Source: Salinilacustrithrix flava
GTDB lineage: Bacteria; Actinomycetota; Acidimicrobiia; Acidimicrobiales; Salinilacustritrichaceae
Direction of reading: 5' to 3'
DNA: 64,000 nt
Assembly (NCBI RefSeq): GCF_041228405.1
Contig: NZ_CP133888.1
Coordinates: 3,534,001-3,598,000, forward strand
In this document: positions 44,398 to 51,560 of the stretch, piece by piece
How the letters are laid out: every line of letters starts with the position of its first letter
Position numbering within the stretch: position 1 is the first letter of the stretch
Translations under genes and position numbers: made by a program
The notes under the pieces: model-generated
Databases searched by the model: none
What the model was told of the DNA's origin: nothing
What the model saw: only the letters and a program-made list of their open reading frames with translations

Positions 44398-44435
44398 GGG
44401 CCCATCGTGCCCCACCGCGAGCGGCCCCGGAACGA

Positions 44436-44453
44436 CTTGACCGGCGGGTCAAG
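44436..44453 (+). promoter_or_regulatory. Perfect palindrome overlapping the -35 of the acyl-CoA dehydrogenase promoter
   Basis: CTTGACC-N4-GGTCAAG is a perfect inverted repeat of 18 bases. Its left arm includes TTGACC, a good -35, with CTCCAT (44461-44466) 18 bases on and the gene's ATG at 44474. This is a likely repressor operator, perhaps for a TetR-type regulator of acyl-CoA metabolism. A near-perfect copy stands upstream of the peptide-transport operon at 20123. Confidence 0.6.
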
Positions 44454-44473
44454 TTTGTGGCTCCATGTTGGCC

Positions 44474-45805
44474 ATGACGGACACTGCACCGCGCACCGCT
44501 GATCGATCCGAGACCGAGATCATCGCCGAGCTCGACGAGTGGCTCAACGAGAACTGGGACCCGGACATCACGGTCGAGGAGTGGTGGAACCGCCTGGGCC
44601 TGTCCGGCTGGGGCGCCCCCATGTGGCCCGAGGAGTGGTACGGCAAGGACCTCAACCGCTCCGAGGCCGTGGCCGTGCAGAACCGCATCGGCGAGTTCGG
44701 CGCCCTCCCCGCCCCCGGTGGCCTCGGCCTGCTCCTGGCCGGTCCGACGATCATCGACCACGGCTCCGACGAGCACAAGCGCACCCTGGTGAAGGACATC
44801 ATCACCGGGCAGCGGGCCTGGTGCCAGCTCTTCTCCGAGCCCGGCGCCGGCTCCGACCTCGCTGGCATCAACGCCCGGGCGCTCAAGGACGGCGAGGAGT
44901 GGATCGTCAACGGTCAGAAGGTCTGGACCTCCGGCGGCCACATCGCCGACATGGGCATGCTCATCGCCCGCACCGACCCCGAGCAGCCCAAGCACCAGGG
45001 CATCACCTACTTCGCCGTGGACATGCACCAGGACGGCATGGACGTCCGCCCGCTCAAGGAGATGACGGGCCGGGCCATGTTCAACGAGGTCTTCATGTCC
45101 GACATCCGCGTACCGGACGAGTGGGTCATCGGCGGCCTCAACAACGGCTGGCGCGTCGCCAACACCACGCTCATGTACGAGCGCTCCGGCCTCGGTGCCG
45201 GTGGCGGCTCGGCCGCCGCCTCCCTCGCCTCGCCCGGCACCGTCGCCGGCGACCTCGCCAAGCGGGTCGGCGACTTCGTGCGCAGCCCCGACCAGCGCCG
45301 CTCCACCGGCGGTGGCGCCACCGCCGGTCGCGGCGGGGCCAAGGGCCTCATCGAGATGGCCAAGGCCGCAGGGAAGGTCGACGACGGCCCCATCCGCCAG
45401 GACCTCATGCGCCTGCACACGCTCCACGAGATCGCCCGCATGAACAACCTGCGGGCCAAGGCGGCGAAGGCGGCGAAGAAGGACATCCCCGGCCTGCCGA
45501 ACATCATGAAGCTGTCGATGTCGGAGATCCTGCGGGTCAACCGCGAGACGGGCATGAAGATCCTCGGCCCCATGGCCACGCTGCACGCCTACGACGGGGA
45601 GAGCCGCAAGAAGCTCGACGCCGCCACCGGCAACCCGTTCCTCGGCATGATCACCGAGTCCGCCCTGTTCTCCCCCGGCCCCGCCATCTACGGCGGCACC
45701 GACCAGATCCAGAAGAACATCATCGGCGAGCGCGTCCTCGGCCTCCCCAAGGAGCCCAACCAGGACAAGGTCCTCCCCTTCAAGGACCTCCCCAAGAACG
45801 GGTGA
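44474..45805 (+). CDS. Acyl-CoA dehydrogenase family protein
   Basis: A 443-residue flavoprotein of the acyl-CoA dehydrogenase fold. QLFSEPGAGSDLAGINARA is the FAD/substrate loop, WIVNGQKVWTSGGHIADMG the following strand pair, and the C-terminal YGGTDQIQKNIIGERVLGLP closes the FAD site. An unusual Gly/Ala-rich insert (about 240-300, with GGGATAGRGGAKG) interrupts the helical C-terminal domain. The substrate is unknown; members of this type often act on steroid or long-chain acyl-CoA. The ATG at 44474 fits the promoter spacing better than the ATG nine bases upstream, which overlaps the -10. Confidence 0.88.
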   Translation: MTDTAPRTADRSETEIIAELDEWLNENWDPDITVEEWWNRLGLSGWGAPMWPEEWYGKDLNRSEAVAVQNRIGEFGALPAPGGLGLLLAGPTIIDHGSDEHKRTLVKDIITGQRAWCQLFSEPGAGSDLAGINARALKDGEEWIVNGQKVWTSGGHIADMGMLIARTDPEQPKHQGITYFAVDMHQDGMDVRPLKEMTGRAMFNEVFMSDIRVPDEWVIGGLNNGWRVANTTLMYERSGLGAGGGSAAASLASPGTVAGDLAKRVGDFVRSPDQRRSTGGGATAGRGGAKGLIEMAKAAGKVDDGPIRQDLMRLHTLHEIARMNNLRAKAAKAAKKDIPGLPNIMKLSMSEILRVNRETGMKILGPMATLHAYDGESRKKLDAATGNPFLGMITESALFSPGPAIYGGTDQIQKNIIGERVLGLPKEPNQDKVLPFKDLPKNG

Positions 45806-45836
45806 ACCGCCGCTCGCTGGGCGAGCGTCGGTTCCT

Positions 45837-45865
45837 GGAGTTGCTCGGCTGCGCCTCGCAACTCC
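45837..45865. terminator. Hairpin between convergent genes
   Basis: A perfect 8-bp stem (45837-45844 with 45858-45865) contains an inner 3-bp stem, and a smaller 7-bp hairpin (45811-45817 with 45821-45827, loop of three) precedes it. Both lie between the ends of the acyl-CoA dehydrogenase gene and the convergent small gene, so they likely terminate in both directions. Confidence 0.55.
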
Positions 45866-45889
45866 CATGAAGACGAATCCTGCCGGCGG

Positions 45890-46273
45890 CTACTGGAGCT
45901 CGATGCTCCAGTGGCCGTCGGGACGGCGGAGCAGGGCCGTGCGCCACGGCCCCTCCCCCAGGTCCAGCGCGGACAGCACCCACACGTCCTTGCCCTTGGC
46001 CGCTGCGGCCCGGGCCGCCGTCGCCAGGAAGGCGTGGTGCCCGCCCTTGGTGCCGCCGGGCGCGCACAGCACGGCGGCCGTGCCCCGGTACTCCTCGAAG
46101 CGCTCCTGCTGGGACTCCGGCAACGACCACTTGAGCGACGCGTCGGCCAGCACGACCGTGTCGTCGACCAGCTCGCGGGCGGCGGCGACGACCTCGTCGA
46201 GCTGGTCCAGGTCGGGTTCGGCCCGACGCCAGCCCGCGGCGAGGCCGGCGTCGACGAACAGGATCTTGCTCAT
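45890..46273 (-). CDS. Small hypothetical protein, possibly PIN/NYN-like
   Basis: A 127-residue protein beginning ILFVDAGLAAGW, with VVLADASLKW in the middle and CAPGGTKGGHHAFLATAA after it. The early aspartate, a second aspartate after a beta strand and the Rossmann-like strand/helix pattern recall PIN or NYN ribonuclease domains, but the set of four acidic residues is not clear, so I leave the function open. The ATG overlaps the stop of the F420 oxidoreductase gene by four bases (ATGA), so it is translated from the same mRNA. Confidence 0.6.
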   Translation of the reverse strand: MSKILFVDAGLAAGWRRAEPDLDQLDEVVAAARELVDDTVVLADASLKWSLPESQQERFEEYRGTAAVLCAPGGTKGGHHAFLATAARAAAAKGKDVWVLSALDLGEGPWRTALLRRPDGHWSIELQ

Positions 46274-47187
46274 CGGGGGGCGAGCGCCTCGAGTGCCTCG
46301 CGGTCGGGCTCGCCCATGCGGGCCGACGGCTTGAGCGGCTGCAGGCACACGTGGGTGGCGCCGGCATCGACGTGCTCGGCGACGCGGGCCTCGATCTCCT
46401 CCGCGGTGCCCCACGGCACGAGGGCGTCGATGAGGCGATCCGAGCCACCGTCGGCCAGATCGCTCTCGTCGAAGCCGAGGCGGAACCAGTTCTTGAAGTA
46501 GTTCGGCAGGCCGATGTACACGCCGAGCGCGGCGCGCGCCGTGGCCCGGGCCTCGGCCGCGTCGGTGCACAGCACCACCTTCTGCTCGACGCAGAGCATC
46601 TTGTCGTCGCCGAGGACGGCCTTGGCCTGGGCGGTGTGCTCGGGGGTGGTCCAGTACGGGTGGGCGCCGTCGGCCGCGCTGGCCGCCAGCTCCAGCATCT
46701 TGGGGCCGAGCGCGGCGATCACGGTCTTGGGCGGCACGGCGGGTGCGGGCGCCATGTACATCGAATCGGCCATGCCCTGGAGGTGCTCGCGCATCGAGGT
46801 CAGGGGCTTGGAGTAGTCGAGCTTGCGCACCCCGGCCACGATCGGGGCGTGGGAGACGCCGGCGCCGAGCAGGAAGCGCCCGCCGGACTGCTCGGCCAGG
46901 GTCAGCTGCGCCTGGCGCATCGACCCCGGGTGGCGGTTGAAGATGTTGGCGATGCCGGTGGCCACGGCCAGCGTCGAGGTGCTCGACAGCAGGTGCGCGG
47001 CGTGGGCGAAGGGGTCGCGGCCGAGGGTCTCGGGGATCCACAGGGCGCCGTAGCCGAGGGACTCGAGCCACTGGGCGAACTCGACGGCTGCCCCCGCCGG
47101 CATCGCATCGGTGGGCCACCAGACGCCTCGCGGACCGATGCGGTCCTCGATGGGCGTGCTGGTGTCTGCGGTCTCCGTGGGGCTCAT
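46270..47187 (-). CDS. LLM-class F420-dependent oxidoreductase (TIGR03620-like)
   Basis: A 305-residue luciferase-like TIM-barrel enzyme. SLGYGALWIPETLGRDPFAHA, VATGIANIFNRHPG, GRFLLGAGVSHAP and GAHPYWTTPEHT fit the actinobacterial F420-dependent subgroup. It should use F420H2 or F420 with an unidentified substrate. The start codon is ATG 47187; CAGGAT lies nine bases upstream. The overlap with the small downstream gene suggests that the two products work together. Confidence 0.86.
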   Translation of the reverse strand: MSPTETADTSTPIEDRIGPRGVWWPTDAMPAGAAVEFAQWLESLGYGALWIPETLGRDPFAHAAHLLSSTSTLAVATGIANIFNRHPGSMRQAQLTLAEQSGGRFLLGAGVSHAPIVAGVRKLDYSKPLTSMREHLQGMADSMYMAPAPAVPPKTVIAALGPKMLELAASAADGAHPYWTTPEHTAQAKAVLGDDKMLCVEQKVVLCTDAAEARATARAALGVYIGLPNYFKNWFRLGFDESDLADGGSDRLIDALVPWGTAEEIEARVAEHVDAGATHVCLQPLKPSARMGEPDREALEALAPR

Positions 47188-47294
47188 AGGGCGGCCATCC
47201 TGCCACCGGCGCGAGGGCCCGGCGCGCCTCCCGGCCGGGGCGCGCCGGTGCGCTAGCGTCGTCGGACCACACCGTCGAGCCACAGGGGAAGACC

Positions 47295-47882
47295 GTGTTC
47301 CGAGCGTTGCTGCTCGCGCCACCCGGCGCAGGCAAGGGCACCCAGGGGCAACGCCTCGCGGACCGCCACGGCGTCCCCCACCTCGCCACCGGGGACCTCC
47401 TGCGGGACCACGTCGCCCGGGGCACCGACCTCGGCAAACAGGCCAAGTCGCACATGGACGCCGGCCGCCTCGTGCCCGACGACCTCGTCATCGACATGGT
47501 GCTGCGCAAGATCGGCGGCGACGGCACCGGCGAGATCCTCGAGGGCTTCCTCCTCGACGGCTTCCCCCGCACCCTGACCCAGGCCCGCTTCGCCTACGAG
47601 TGGGGGCTGCAGTTCAAGCGCACCTTCCACGCCGTGATCATGCTCGAGGTGCCCGAGGACGAGCTCGTCCGCCGCCTCGTGCAGCGGGGCGAGGAGCAGG
47701 GCCGCAGCGACGACACCGAGGAGGTCATCCGCGAGCGCCTGGCCGTGTACGAGGACAACACCGCTCCGCTCGTCGACTTCTACGAGTCGCGCGGCATCCT
47801 CGTCCGGGTCGACGGCACCGGCACGGTCGACGAGGTCACCGAGCGGATCGAGGCCGGCCTGGAACCGATGGTGCCGGCGTGA
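47295..47882 (+). CDS. adk: Adenylate kinase (short-LID form)
   Basis: A 195-residue nucleoside monophosphate kinase that interconverts ATP + AMP and 2 ADP. The P-loop is LAPPGAGKGTQGQRL (residues 7-21), the AMP site is HLATGDLLRDHVARGT, and FLLDGFPRT is the family signature. The LID is short and lacks the zinc cysteines of the long form, as in mycobacterial Adk. TAGCGT (47255-47260) gives a short leader ending in AGGGGAAG before the GTG. It is coupled by a GTGA overlap to a small membrane protein gene rather than lying in a ribosomal protein operon. Confidence 0.93.
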   Translation: MFRALLLAPPGAGKGTQGQRLADRHGVPHLATGDLLRDHVARGTDLGKQAKSHMDAGRLVPDDLVIDMVLRKIGGDGTGEILEGFLLDGFPRTLTQARFAYEWGLQFKRTFHAVIMLEVPEDELVRRLVQRGEEQGRSDDTEEVIRERLAVYEDNTAPLVDFYESRGILVRVDGTGTVDEVTERIEAGLEPMVPA

Positions 47883-48268
47883 ACCGCCAGCGCCTGGCGG
47901 GCGTCCAGCGCGCCCTCGCGGCGGTCATGGCCGTCCTCGTCCTCGTGCTCGCCCTCATGGCCGGGCGCTCGCAGCGGCTCTTCGGGACCTGGGACATCGT
48001 GGTGCACGGCTACGTCGGCAACGGACTCTTCGTGCTCGCCGTCGCCAACCTGGCCCTCGCCATCTACCGGCGGCCCTCCACCTCGCAGCTCACCGTCGCC
48101 GCCCTCATCGGCATGCTCACCTTCGCCCAGGTCGGCCTCGGCTACGTCGGGCGCGAGCAGCTCGAGGCTGCGGCCTGGCACGTCCCCAACGGGGTGCTCC
48201 TCATGGCCCTCAGCACCTACCAGTGGGCCACCCTGCAGGCTCGCCCCGCGGCCTCAGCAGCCACCTGA
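47879..48268 (+). CDS. Small multi-pass membrane protein of unknown function
   Basis: A 129-residue protein with three to four predicted helices: residues 12-28 (ALAAVMAVLVLVLALMA), about 45-64, 70-90 and 97-113. Histidines at the edges of helices (VVHGYVG, AAWHVPNG) resemble small heme- or quinone-associated membrane proteins, but I do not recognise the family. GTG start overlaps the adenylate kinase stop. Its 3' end overlaps the end of the convergent phosphatase gene by 15 bases. Confidence 0.7.
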   Translation: MNRQRLAGVQRALAAVMAVLVLVLALMAGRSQRLFGTWDIVVHGYVGNGLFVLAVANLALAIYRRPSTSQLTVAALIGMLTFAQVGLGYVGREQLEAAAWHVPNGVLLMALSTYQWATLQARPAASAAT

Positions 48269-50494
48269 GCTCCGGCCCTCGAAGCGCACCACGAGGACGG
48301 CGAGGTCGTCGGTCTGGTCCTCGGCCGGCACGAGCGCCTCGACCAGCGCGTCGCTGAGCTCCTCGGGATCGAGGTCGATCAGCTCCTCGGCCACCGCCCC
48401 GAGGCGGCGGAAGCCCTGGTCGAGCGCCTCGGTGCGGCGCTCGACCAGGCCATCGGTGTAGAGCACCACGACGTCGCCGGTGGCCAGCATCCGTCGGTGC
48501 ACGGGCGCGACCGCATCGGCGGCGACGCCGAGCGGGGGCAGGCAGGGCTCGTCGAGCAGCTCACGCCCGCCGGCGCCGACGACGAGCGGCGGGGGGTGCC
48601 CGGCCCGGGACCACACCAGCTCGCCGGTGCCGAGTTCGAGCACGACGCACACCACCGTCGTGCAGAACGCGTCGGGGATCGTCAGCACCTGCTGGTTGAT
48701 CGCCTGGAGGATCAGTCCGGGGTCCGCGGTGAAGCGGACGATGGTCTGGAAGGCCGTGCGCAGCCGGCCCATGGCGGCTGCCGCGACCATGCCGTGGCCG
48801 ACCACGTCGCCGACCACGAGCAGGACGCGGTCACCGTCGAGGAGCAGGGCGTCGTACCAGTCGCCGCCCACCGTCGCACCGTGCGTCGCCGGTCGGTAGC
48901 GGGCGGCCACGGTGGCGCCCGCCACGGTGGGCAGGGCATCGGGCAGGGCGGCCCGCTGGAACGCCACCGCGGTCTCGTGCTCGGCGTCGTAGCGACGCCC
49001 GCGCGCCAGGGCCCGGGCGGCCAGCACCCCGACCGTCTGCAGCAGGGCCTGCTCGTCGTCACCGAAGATGTGCAGCCGGGGGTAGGACACGGCCAGGACG
49101 CCGGTGACGTCCTCGGCGAGCAGGGGCAGGACGGCGAGGGCCTGGCCGTCGCCGGCGAGCTCGGTGGCCACCTCGTCGCCCTTCCACCCGAGCGGAGACG
49201 ACAACCACGCCGGTTCGCGCCGGGCGAGGGCGCCCTCCACCACGGATCCCACGACGGGCACCGGTAGCGGCCGGGCCTCGACGGCGCGCCCCTCGTCCTC
49301 TCCCTCCTCGCCACCCTGGTCGCCAGCCGGTTCGCGCTCGATGACGGCGAGCCGTCCGGCCCGGTCCATGGTGGCCACCACGGCCGAGCGTGCGCCGACG
49401 GCCGCGGGCAGGTGGTCGACGAGCGCGGCAGCGACGTCGCTGCCGCTCAGGGCGCGTGCGAGGCGACCGGCGACGACCTGGACCGCTCGGCTGCGCTCCT
49501 CGTTGGTGGCGAGCAGGGCGTTGGCCCCACCGAGGCGGCGCTGGTGGCGCTCGGTCACGATGACGAGCGCAGCCATGGCGAGGATCGCGACGAGGCCGCC
49601 GGCGGCCACGAGCCACGCCAGCGCGAGGTCGGGTCCGCTGCCCGGTCCGACCAGCACCTGCCACGACCCGGACGGGACGTCGACGTCGGCGGCCGTCGCC
49701 TCCTCCGGATCCCGCAGCTCGTCGCCGGCGATGAGGGACTCCCCGTCGACCAGCGCGATGGGTGCGCCCGACACCACCGCGGTGCGGATCGACTCCTGCA
49801 GGCGCGACACGGGGATGCCGGTGGCCACGAACCCCCGGACCTCGTGGTCGCCGTCCAGCAGCGGGCGCACGACCGCGACGACCGGCCCCACCTCGCTGGG
49901 CACGTCGACGACCCCGCCCACCGCCGCGGCCCGCGTCCGCTGGGCCGCCTCGAGCACGGCGCGACGGGTCGGGTCGGCCCCGAAGTCGAACCCGACCGCG
50001 GCACCTTCGGCCACGTCGGGCTGGACGCTCAGCACCGGGTGGTGCACCGGCGTCGTGGGGGCCGGCACGAGCCGGCCCCGGTCGTCGAGGACCGTGATGT
50101 CGGCGCCGATCCGATCCTCGAACTCGGCACGCTCGTCGGCGGTGATGACGTCGATGAGGGCGAGCTGGCGCACCTCCTCGCCGCTCAGCGGATCGCTGGC
50201 GAAGGAGCGGAAGACCTCGACGTCGAGCTCGCCGTCGGGGCCGACGACGGCTGCCGCGCCGCCCAGGCCGGCAGCGACCTGGCGCACGTCGATCTCGAGC
50301 AGCGCCGCCGCGCTGCTCGCCGCTCGCCGCGCCCGGTCCTCGACCGCCTCGACGGCGCGGGCTCGGGCCAGCACGACGCCGGCGGCGGTCCCCAGGACCA
50401 GCACGACCAGGGCGAGGGAGAACAGCCAGGTCTGGGCTCGGCGCGGGGGCCGCTCGGGTCTCGTCGACGCTCGATCGCTCCCCGACCCTGCCAC
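48254..50494 (-). CDS. Membrane sensor phosphatase: CHASE-type sensor, GAF, SpoIIE/PP2C
   Basis: A 746-residue membrane sensor. Residues 15-40 form the first helix, a CHASE-like extracytoplasmic domain follows to about 285 (with DITVLDDRGRLVPAP), then a second helix (about 288-310), a GAF domain (about 330-500) and a PP2C/SpoIIE phosphatase (about 515-740) with VGGDWYDALLLDGDRVLLV, GDVVGHG and YTDGLVERRTEALDQG. It probably dephosphorylates an anti-sigma-factor antagonist in response to an external ligand; no partner kinase lies nearby. The second GTG (50494) is preferred because TACCGT (50507-50502) ends seven bases before it and overlaps the first GTG (50503). Confidence 0.88.
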   Translation of the reverse strand: MAGSGSDRASTRPERPPRRAQTWLFSLALVVLVLGTAAGVVLARARAVEAVEDRARRAASSAAALLEIDVRQVAAGLGGAAAVVGPDGELDVEVFRSFASDPLSGEEVRQLALIDVITADERAEFEDRIGADITVLDDRGRLVPAPTTPVHHPVLSVQPDVAEGAAVGFDFGADPTRRAVLEAAQRTRAAAVGGVVDVPSEVGPVVAVVRPLLDGDHEVRGFVATGIPVSRLQESIRTAVVSGAPIALVDGESLIAGDELRDPEEATAADVDVPSGSWQVLVGPGSGPDLALAWLVAAGGLVAILAMAALVIVTERHQRRLGGANALLATNEERSRAVQVVAGRLARALSGSDVAAALVDHLPAAVGARSAVVATMDRAGRLAVIEREPAGDQGGEEGEDEGRAVEARPLPVPVVGSVVEGALARREPAWLSSPLGWKGDEVATELAGDGQALAVLPLLAEDVTGVLAVSYPRLHIFGDDEQALLQTVGVLAARALARGRRYDAEHETAVAFQRAALPDALPTVAGATVAARYRPATHGATVGGDWYDALLLDGDRVLLVVGDVVGHGMVAAAAMGRLRTAFQTIVRFTADPGLILQAINQQVLTIPDAFCTTVVCVVLELGTGELVWSRAGHPPPLVVGAGGRELLDEPCLPPLGVAADAVAPVHRRMLATGDVVVLYTDGLVERRTEALDQGFRRLGAVAEELIDLDPEELSDALVEALVPAEDQTDDLAVLVVRFEGRSSGGC

Positions 50495-50559
50495 CGCTCG
50501 CACGGTAGTCGTGTTGCGACGCAGCGAGCGGAGCGCCGGTCAGCGGGGACCGGGGAGGG

Positions 50560-51306
50560 TCAACGCAGGCCGAGCTTCTCGGAGCAGTGCGGCCACGCGC
50601 CCCAGCCCTGGCGGGCCTGCAGGGTGCGCCCGAAGTCGATCTGGGTCGCCGCCGGGTGCTCGTGGGGGTAGCCGGAGCCACCGACCGACTCCCACGTCGC
50701 CAGCGCGAACTGGAGGCCGCCGTAGTACCCGTTGCCGGTGTTGATCGACCAGTTGCCGCCGGACTCGCACTGGGCGAGGTCGTACCAGACCTGGGTGCCA
50801 CGGGGATCGTCGTACGCGTAGCCGCCGTCCGAGGGCTCGCTGGTGGGCGGCGGGGGCGGCGGTGCCGTGGTGGTCGTCGTGGGCGCGGCCGTGGTGGTCG
50901 GGGCCGGGCGGGGTGCCGCGGTCGTGGTCGTCGTGGCCTGGCGACGCGGGGCCTCGGTGGTCGTCGGCGCCGCCGTCGTGGTGGTGGTGGACTCGGTGTG
51001 CAGGGCCCGGGCCGTCGGCGCCTCGGTGGTCGTCGAGGTCGCGCCAGCGTCGTCGGTGTCGTCCGTCGCCGGGGCTGCGGCCGTCGTGGACGTGCTGGTC
51101 GCGGGCGCCGCCGTCGTGGAGGTCGTGGCGCCGGTGGCCTCCACCAGCGTCGTGGTCGTCTCCGACAGCAGCTCGCGCACCTCGCTCGGGGACCCGACCG
51201 ATGCGGCCCGCACGTCGCCGGCGTCCGATCCGGTCGCCGCGGTCGCGGTGGTCACGTCCACGGCGTCGTCACCGCCGACGCTGACGAGCGACGCGATGGC
51301 GAGCAC
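50560..51306 (-). CDS. Rpf-like transglycosylase (resuscitation-promoting-factor type), 5' end disrupted
   Basis: The intact part encodes 248 residues: the end of a signal peptide, a long Thr/Ala/Pro linker (about 45-160) and a C-terminal Rpf/lytic transglycosylase domain (about 168-248). The catalytic glutamate is in LAQCESGGNW, the cysteine partner in WPHCSEKLGL, and YGGLQFALATWESVGG is typical. It should cleave peptidoglycan outside the cell. The listed GTG would give no basic n-region. In the same frame upstream the sequence reads FARRRLASLAGVL, a good signal start, but no start codon precedes a TGA. See the 51307-51466 entry. Confidence 0.8.
   Translation of the reverse strand: MLAIASLVSVGGDDAVDVTTATAATGSDAGDVRAASVGSPSEVRELLSETTTTLVEATGATTSTTAAPATSTSTTAAAPATDDTDDAGATSTTTEAPTARALHTESTTTTTAAPTTTEAPRRQATTTTTAAPRPAPTTTAAPTTTTTAPPPPPPTSEPSDGGYAYDDPRGTQVWYDLAQCESGGNWSINTGNGYYGGLQFALATWESVGGSGYPHEHPAATQIDFGRTLQARQGWGAWPHCSEKLGLR
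50830..51150. repeat. Low-complexity Thr/Ala/Pro-coding tract
   Basis: An imperfect run of GTC/GTG/GGC-type triplets (ACC/GCC/ACG on the coding strand) encodes the linker of the Rpf-like protein. There is no fixed period or unique spacer. Such tracts vary in length by slippage and serve as wall-spanning, possibly O-glycosylated, linkers. Confidence 0.7.
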
Positions 51307-51466
51307 CAGGGCCAGGACACCGGCGAGGGAGGCCAGCCGCCGACGAGCGAAGGTGCGTGCGTCGGGCGGGCTGGGGGCGAGGTGGCGTGCGATGGGTCCG
51401 AGGGGGTCGGGGACAGGGTCGGTGCCGGCACGGGGCCGGAGGAGCGCCCGGAGGCGGTTCCGTCAC
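51307..51466 (-). other. Displaced 5' portion of the Rpf-like gene (probable frameshift)
   Basis: A TAGTGT hexamer (51481-51476) precedes GTG 51466, which opens VTEPPPGAPPAP and then turns into arginine-rich nonsense. One base further on, the other frame reads AGTDPVPDPLGPIARHLAP, followed by FARRRLASLAGVL, and joins the Rpf-like coding region. A single-base shift near 51426-51440, in a GC-rich run, would restore a continuous secreted protein. It may be a true mutation, a programmed shift or a sequencing error. Confidence 0.55.
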
Positions 51467-51560
51467 GAATTCGAAACACTAGGCGCGTCATCGATTCGCA
51501 ACAACTTCGAGAACGCGTGCACGAGCGCGTCCCCAGCCATCCGGATGCCACCATGCCGGC

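Noticed and set aside
47295..47882. Truncated adenylate kinase
   Set aside because: At 195 residues it lacks the long LID, but this is normal for short-type actinobacterial Adk and all catalytic motifs are intact.
50830..51150. Possible CRISPR or tandem repeat
   Set aside because: The repetition is an imperfect triplet pattern from Thr/Ala/Pro codons, without constant repeat units or spacers.
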